Shown here one piece after another: positions 57,525-64,000 of a stretch of 64,000 bases of DNA; the first letter of the stretch is position 1, and every line of letters starts with the position of its first letter. Made by a program: the position numbers and the translations under genes. Location: positions 55,614,650 through 55,678,649 of the forward strand of contig CM031859.1 in the NCBI GenBank assembly GCA_018697195.1. The letters are read 5' to 3'. Source of the DNA: Certhia americana. Taxonomy: Eukaryota > Chordata > Aves > Passeriformes > Certhiidae. The notes under the pieces were generated by a model. The model ran no database searches, was not told where the DNA came from, and saw nothing but the letters and a program-made list of their open reading frames with translations.

Positions 57525-60307
57525 CTTAAAAGCAAAAAGAGGTGTTATTTATTTTTAGTTTCACAAAAAGGAAAAAACACATTAAAACAACAAAACAAAA
57601 CAAATGACCACAAAGAAATAATTCAGTATGTATAAGGTTTTTCACAGTAGAGGGGAAAACATGAAGTTGCTGTTTCAGAAACACACGGTATACTTTGTCT
57701 AGAAATCTGGGAAAATGTAGATAATGTTTATTTACATTCCAAATCTAAACTAGAGTCTGGCATGGAAAATCCCTGCTACAAGCCAACGAAGATACCATAA
57801 AATCCAGCACCTGGAACCTGAGATTATGCATATGGCTTACAATCCTAAAAAGGTAAGGCAGATTAGTTTTATGATGTACTGTAAACACTAACAGATTTCA
57901 AGTTAAAAAAAGAAAAAGAAAAAAAAAATCAATACTGCACTACATTTGAGCCTGAACGCAATTTTGCAAAAATGACACCTGCAGAAGACTGCCTTGATCT
58001 TTTCTCTGAAACAGCAGGGGCTCAGGAAGGAAAGGACCAAAGCTGTCAGTAGCTGTGACCAGGTAGTCATCTGCTGCTCCTCCACCTTCCCAAGCTAAAC
58101 ACCTGCAGGTATATCACCAAAGGAAATTCTCTGCAGGCAAAGAGGCATGGAAGCCAAGAGGTGGGAAAAGGACACACAGATAGTGAAAGAGGAAAGGGGA
58201 AGGGGAGTAACAACTGTGACAGATACAGTGAAAGGCTGAGATCTGATGTGATTTTTAGTTGGCACATTTACTGTATGACCAGATAAGTTACAAATGTGAT
58301 TCTAGAAGTCTCTTTATATATTAGGTGCACCTCCATAGTAATGTAAAGTTTAAAACCTTCATAGTTTATATTTATAACATGCTTGGACAGGCAGCCCTCT
58401 CAAACATCCAAATTAGCAAGACTATGTAAGTTTCAAGCTTTTTTCAGACTGTTAATACCAGACTTTTAAAGTTACCTTCATTTGTGTTTCCAGTGGTGTT
58501 TGTGCCAGGAATGGAGGCTGCCCCACTAGCATCTCAAAGAGAATTACTCCAACACTCCACCAGTCACACAACTGTGTGTAACCTGAAATAAAGTTCAAGT
58601 AAGGTGGGTCAAGCCTTTGTACAGTTTTAATCCTGAATTTCTATGAACAAAAAAGTTCACAAGAAAATTCAGTTCTGTTCAATACTTATTTAAGATTTCC
58701 ATATTAACAACTATTTATTTTTTTGTTAAAATACCACATCCTTGGGAAAAGCAGGAGTGTGGAAAAGATGAAGCAGGACACCTGAATACCAGTTACTTCG
58801 CAGTGAGACTGCAGTACAAAAATGCATTCATTACCTGTTCGTAACAACACTTCTGGTGCAATGTAGTTGGGTGTGCCCACCAGGGAATGGGCCAGGCAGC
58901 GTTGGTGCTGCCGTGCAGCCCTGCGCTCCAGCGGCTTCAGCCGATCCCCACACCTGCAGTTCGCCGGGTCACCCCACTCACTGCTGAAATCCATACTGTC
59001 CTGACGGGCATGATCACCTGCCACGGGGTCACAAGGATGGCAAAGTTGAGCATGATTACTTTAGTTCTTATCTAATATGAAGTTTTCTTTATCCGTGAAC
59101 GGTTCATGTTACAAGATAGACTCTGTTTCAGTTTCAATACTCAACCTGAGAGTTAAAACAGAAATCAACATCAAAATGTTGATTTTTGTTTATGATATAA
59201 AATACCAATCTCTGAGGATACAATCTTTTTAAGCTAATTTTTGACATAACTATGAGAAAATACCAATCTCAAGATTTTTCAGATTTTTCTTAAAATCACC
59301 ACATTGGGTGTATAAGGTGTATATTGTTTTCACACTTATGTAAACATAAAACCTCTACATTTAAATCATCAAAAAATAAAACCAGATTTTAAATCTTTAT
59401 CTTCACACCAGAGACTGTTTAAGTCTGGCCCAAGATACTTGATATTTTGAGGAAAAACTAATCAAAAGTAATTCAAACCTTGTTTCTGAAGTTATGTTTT
59501 TATTTTTGGAAACTAAAAACAAGTTATCACATAATCTGTATTTTACCACTCTCAAACCTGTGACTTTTCTTTCGCTCCAACTTTTTTCTTCAGCTACTGT
59601 TTTAAGTGATCAAGCAGGATTTTGAAAAGCCTACTTAAAACCTTTCCATAAAGGAAACAGCACAGTCACCTTTCTACTCATTTACAATTTAATTCCTTGT
59701 AAAGAATATTTGTATTTCTCTTACCGCTCTGGTAGTATTTTGAGTCGTGGGTCCATCGAAAACCAGTACAGAGCCCAAAGTCAGTCAATTTGATATGACC
59801 ATCACGGTCTATCAAGATATTGTCAGGTTTAATATCTCTGTGGATGAAGCCCATCTTATGAACACTCTCAACTGCACATGTCAGTTCTGCTGTGTAGAAC
59901 CGTGCCAGATTTTCTGGAAAGACACCCATTCTAATTAGGAGACTCATCATATCACCTCCTGGAATGTAGTCCATTACAAAGTACAAATTGTCCTTATCTT
60001 GGAATGAATAGTACAGGCGAACCACCCATTCATTATCAGCTTCTGCAAGGATATCCCGCTCAGCTTTAACATGAGCAACTTGATTTCTAAGCAAGACATC
60101 TTTTTTCCTCAGAGTCTTTGTTGCATATAGAGCATTAGTATCCACCTTTCTTGCTAGGCAAACTTCTCCAAATGCACCAACTCCCAGGGTTTTAATTTTT
60201 ACAAACATTGACTTGTCCATTTTAGCTCTTCGTAGCCGAATATAATTTGACTCTTTCTGGCACAACATTTTCCTCATTTGATCCCGGGCTTCTGGTGACA
60301 ATCCAAC
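57009..60307 (-). CDS. LATS1: LATS1, large tumor suppressor kinase 1 (3' half: kinase domain and C-tail)
   Basis: Four - strand exons (59725-60307, 58835-59017, 58476-58582, 57009-57524) give 462 residues plus stop, matching roughly residues 668-1130 of human LATS1. The sequence shows the MOB-binding N-terminal extension (MRKMLCQKESNYIRLRRAK), glycine loop GVGAFGEV, the lysine of LYATKTL, HRDIKPDN, DFGLC, the long NDR-type insert, and the activation segment AHSLVGTPNYIAPEVL with its regulatory serine. The tail has the hydrophobic-motif region HPTDTSNFDPVDPDKLW and ends SRDLVYV. This Hippo-pathway kinase is activated by MST/SAV and MOB1, and it phosphorylates YAP/TAZ to keep them out of the nucleus. 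The large upstream exons (UBA domain, PPxY motifs) are not here and lie beyond 64000. The frame is intact and catalytic residues are all present. Confidence 0.97.
57055..57074 (-). repeat. LATS1: coding GAT trinucleotide repeat in LATS1
   Basis: Repeated TCA triplets on the + strand encode a run of six aspartates (SDDDDDDEQ) in the LATS1 C-tail. Confidence 0.9.
57525..58475 (-). other. LATS1: LATS1 intron before the last exon
   Basis: About 0.95 kb with A/T-rich runs. No recognised element. Confidence 0.75.
58476..58582 (-). CDS. LATS1: LATS1 coding exon (kinase C-lobe)
   Basis: The exon completes a glycine, then encodes YTQLCDWWSVGVILFEMLVG and QPPFLAQTPLETQMK. The DWWSVGV of kinase subdomain IX is clear. 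The acceptor is ATTTCAG and the donor AAG|GTAACT. Confidence 0.97.
58835..59017 (-). CDS. LATS1: LATS1 coding exon (activation segment)
   Basis: The exon encodes DHARQDSMDFSSEWGDPANC, then RCGDRLKPLERRAARQHQRC and LAHSLVGTPNYIAPEVLLRT. It carries the NDR-type activation-segment insert, the activation-loop serine before LVGTPNY, and the APE motif. The acceptor is TGGCAG and the donor ACAG|GTAATG. Confidence 0.97.
59018..59724 (-). other. LATS1: LATS1 intron
   Basis: About 0.7 kb with no recognised feature. Confidence 0.75.
59725..60307 (-). CDS. LATS1: LATS1 coding exon (MOB-binding region and kinase N-lobe)
   Basis: 583 nt starting VGLSPEARDQMRKMLCQKES, then the glycine loop TLGVGAFGEVCLARK, LYATKTLRKKDVLL, LYYSFQDKDNLYFVMDYIPG, HRDIKPDNILIDRDGHI, KLTDFGLCTGFRW and SKYYQS. 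The acceptor is TGCACAG and the donor GAGCG|GTAAGA. It is the first LATS1 exon in the window. The preceding exon lies beyond the right edge. Confidence 0.97.
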
Positions 60308-63300
60308 CTGTGCAGCAAACAGAGTTAAATCTGAAGAGTGAACAGTACTCTTTGATTTTTGATCTTCTCATAATTAATTACAAGGCTTAGGCAAAGCAAA
60401 CCAAATACTTATACACAGCACAAGAAATAATACTTAAAGGGATTTGGTTTTAATTTATACATCAGGTTTCCATGAAAACATATAGGAGTGACAAAAAACT
60501 GAAATGTGATCATTTTCAACAGCAGAATGCACAAGGTGCCATGCACCAGGAGGTTCTAGAGAAGGGACTACTAAATTCTTACGAAAGGCAATTCACAAAT
60601 TACTGATAAAAACCACTGCAAATAATATTATCTGAGTAACATGTGCATCAGTTGCCTCCCTGATTCTGTTTACAGGGTTAAAGAAAGCCAAGATATGTCT
60701 AGGAGCCCTAAGTTGCTGAGGGCTAAGGGGCTGCCATGGGAAAGGCAGACTAGCTGGAGCAGAAGTCACTGAACTTCCTGACCATGCTCTAGAATTTCAG
60801 CTGCAGGAGGGAGCATGCACTCCCTCTCACTCTCTACTTCAATATGTAGCTACCCAAAACAGATGCTACTGGCACTGCTTCCTACAGCCCACCCATAGCA
60901 AGCCCATGCTCCTGCCACAGCCTGGACCCGACATTCCCACCTGTCACATAACGCACCCCTTCGCTCACACTCTCCCCACTGCTCTCCACTCTACCTAGGA
61001 ACCAGCTGAGCAGAGCACCTTCTTTTGAAGTGGCTCGCTCCTGACACTGTCTTTTCTTGGCTCCCATCTGTGTATGTATCCCTATCTTGACTGAACATCC
61101 ATGGTATTCCAGCCAATTCCATCAACATTCTGATAGCTGAAACACTCACAGGCCACACACAACTCATCACCTACAGTGTTGAAACCCTTATCTACAAGAA
61201 CCACATTGATCACTCCCATTGTACTCCAACCTGTGCGCCCTCCCGGGTTTTTTTCTGGCTTCAATTCCCTTAAGAGTCCCATTCAATTTTGGTGCCATTT
61301 TTCTTGGCAAATTTGAGGGCCTGGAATCAGAATAACTCTTCTTCTTTGTTTTAACGTGAATAGAATGTGCCTTAAATTTTTTACATTTTTTTTCTCAGTG
61401 ACACTATGACCACATAGCTTGATGTTTATTTCTTCTTTTGCTTTCTGACCACATTTTCAAATGATTATATGCTACCTTTCTCACAGCATCTCAGTTATTT
61501 TTATCTGCCTAGCTGGCTTGAAATCACCATCCCACATGACTTCCAAGTTCAACCTATAGCATACTTCCTTATTTTTTCATGGACATGTTGGTAATAAACT
61601 CAAACATGGCCACAATGAACTCCTGCAAACATTACAACTGCACTATTTGTAAAGCTTTCCATCTCTTACTGTCACATCTTACCGATTTTTCATACCAGAT
61701 CTTGCTGCTTTCATCTCTTTAAAGCCTCAAATATCCAAAATACTATCTGCACTGACTGCACAGCAGTACTCAGGACCATCAATGGGACTAAGTAACTAGT
61801 CTAGGCCTGTATAGACTGTATCTTAATAGATGACTTCGGCCTTGCCTGACTTCCAACATAACTTGAAACAAAATATAATAGGAAAAAAAAAGCAAAAAAA
61901 AATCAATTAGATATTCAGGATCTTAAAAATGCTTTCACATGTTACTATATGTCACCTATTAAAGAAAATACTGTTAGAAAACAAAAAAATTCATACAAGC
62001 ATCATAGCAAAAACAGATGCAAAGGAGATGCAATTAGAAAAATGCATTTTATATAAATGCTTCTAGCCAAACGAATTTCACAAGTTATACAAATTTGGTA
62101 AGATTTAAATGGGGAAGGCTGTCTCAAATTTGAGACAAATTTTTTTGTAAACATTAGATAGGCAGTAGTTAGGACTGGTTAACTGTAGTTTCAAGACTGG
62201 TGTGGGAAATAAGTTCAACTACATATTCTGAATCAAAAAATTGTCTTATTGTGGGAATATCTGCGTACTGTCTTCCAAGACAGAAACATGAAGTTTTCTA
62301 TGTGTGAACAGGCTTAAGGCACACTTCAACACAGAAGGCAGGATTTTTTTAAGGCTTACAAATGTCAAGAAGACAACTGAAAAAGACCTTAGCCTTCAAG
62401 TAAAGTTCAGACAATGGTGAATATTCAATGGTGAATTCACGTTCATAAGGCCCATCTGAACCTTAAAGTGTTCCTCAGTACAGACCTACCTGGACACAAA
62501 CTGAACCTCACCCATCACTGACAAAGCTGGCAAAGAATAAAACCTAGATGGAAACAACTCCCTAGGAGTGAGACTCAATACAATAATTAATCACTGCAAG
62601 ACATATAGTCTCCAAAACCCTTGTAGCTTTGCGTTCTTCCACCTGCTCTCTAGCTCTTGCATCTGACCAGCTTTATCATGAAAAACCAGCCCAAGTTCTC
62701 TTCCCTCATCAACTATATCAAATGTTAATTACAAACTTTCTCTCTGAATGGCTATATTTTCCCAAGAACTCTCTTCAGCTTCTGCACTTACTAAAAATTT
62801 ACAAACTGTCAGCTGCTCAAACTTTTCCGCACATGTATCTCCAATTATTTCAAGAAACTGTCAGACACCAAAAGTTTCCTGACTTGCTCTCTATCATCAT
62901 ACAATTTGCTCTCATTTTGCTTCCTTCACATCTTGCTGTGCCTTAAAGGATGACTTAAGTTTCTCTTTGCAGAAAAGACATCTCTTATAACTCTTGGCCA
63001 AACTCACACATCTAAATCAAACGTTTTTGAGACTACTCAACTCCTAGGAGAACTGACACCATAGAAATATGTCACATATGTAAGAAATACAGCATCTGGT
63101 GAAAGCAGGTGTTTTCATAGGGATGCATTCTGATGTTTCTTTCTTTCAAAATTCAAAGGGGAGAAGGGATTCAATACTTGCTTAATCTTCTTAAAACTTT
63201 CCCAAATAAATAATGAGCATGTTTCCCTTTCTCCTTCTTATGAAGACCCAAAACATACTTTATTGTTGTGGCACTCCTCTCCTGTGTGGTTATGAAAAAG

Positions 63301-64000
63301 GAGAGGTCTGCTGCACTACAATAACCCATCTTCCACCCTCCAGCTTGTAATTAAATATCCCAGCATTAAATCTAGCATAAACTAGTAAAACTCTAGCATT
63401 AATATTATAAATATTATCTAACAGCCCTACTAAAGTGCTTTAAAAGCACAAGAAGAATATCAAGAAAAGTTGTATCAGTGCTTTCATATAAGTAATACTT
63501 ATTCTGAGATACTACAGAACACAACACAGTAAGAAGGAAAAGTGAAGTTTGCAAATCAACAGCCAAAATAAATTCATGCTTCGTTTTGATGCAGGATTGC
63601 ATGCAAAGCCCTCTAAAAAGGGATCATGCTATTCTTAAGAAACACTGTTGCTTCAGAATCTTACTTGTCTATACAGGGATGGAGGCTACAGAGTTCAGGA
63701 AAGCTTCCCACACCTTAACAGTTTAAATCAGCTGTTAGTGAAGTGAAAAAGGAAAGAGAGAAGACTAAGAACAAATATCTAGTAAGAGTTCCAGGATGAA
63801 ATCTTGCTAACATTTACATATTTGTGATTAAGCAAACACAAAAGACTACAGTTTACAGTAAGAATTTTCAGAGTAAGAAAACAGAGATTTAAAAACCAGC
63901 ATGTCAACAAAGTGGTATTAGCTCAATATGTACTCTCATAGAATAAATAAAAAGGAACATCATACTTATGGGAAACTTACAACTGTTAAGAAATATATAT
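60308..64000 (-). other. LATS1: LATS1 intron, running off the window
   Basis: Nearly 3.7 kb with no exon of LATS1 or of another gene. A GC-richer, pyrimidine-biased patch at about 60760-61330 and another at about 62440-62990 match nothing I recognise. Their frames are short and lack motifs. Confidence 0.75.

Overview
This window is vertebrate nuclear DNA, most probably from a songbird. It is AT-rich, and its genes are split into short exons with consensus GT/AG junctions. It carries several 3'-truncated CR1 LINE fragments, the dominant avian retroposon, and one tRNA-Ile-derived SINE with a CR1 tail. That SINE architecture is the one known as TguSINE1 from oscine passerines. Three protein-coding genes were rebuilt exon by exon: GINM1 (+ strand, complete), KATNA1 (- strand, complete) and LATS1 (- strand, 3' half only). 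Their order and orientation match the conserved block at human 6q25.1.

Layout. Bases 1-10.6 kb are gene-free upstream DNA with one CR1 fragment, a homeobox-motif-rich non-coding patch and a near-perfect AT-rich hairpin. GINM1 runs from a GC-rich promoter at about 10.62-10.96 kb to a poly(A) signal at 29,632. It has 8 coding exons and 325 codons plus stop. About 3.3 kb then separates it from the convergent gene KATNA1, whose poly(A) signal is at 32,946-32,951. KATNA1 has 10 coding exons, 492 codons, an initiator ATG at 46,140 and a probable non-coding first exon in a CpG island at 50.75-51.3 kb. A complete tRNA-Gly(GCC) gene lies on the - strand at 51,424-51,494, just upstream of that island. 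LATS1 enters from the right edge. Its last four coding exons (59,725-60,307; 58,835-59,017; 58,476-58,582; 57,009-57,524) encode the whole kinase domain and C-terminal tail. Its 3' UTR runs left to an end I cannot fix.

Function. LATS1 is the core NDR-family kinase of the Hippo pathway. KATNA1 is the AAA microtubule-severing p60 subunit of katanin. GINM1 is a poorly characterised single-pass membrane glycoprotein. They are neighbours by conserved synteny and there is no evidence of an operon-like relation. All exon boundaries come from reading frame, splice consensus and remembered human family sequences; no alignment was run.

I see no undescribed system, phage, CRISPR or bacterial element. 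The points most worth checking are the tRNA-Gly gene next to the KATNA1 promoter, the inverted G-rich/C-rich minisatellites flanking GINM1 exon 1, an mRNA-like AATAAA plus poly(A) end in GINM1 intron 1, the 15-bp-arm hairpin at 10,073, and coding differences in LATS1, KATNA1 and GINM1.
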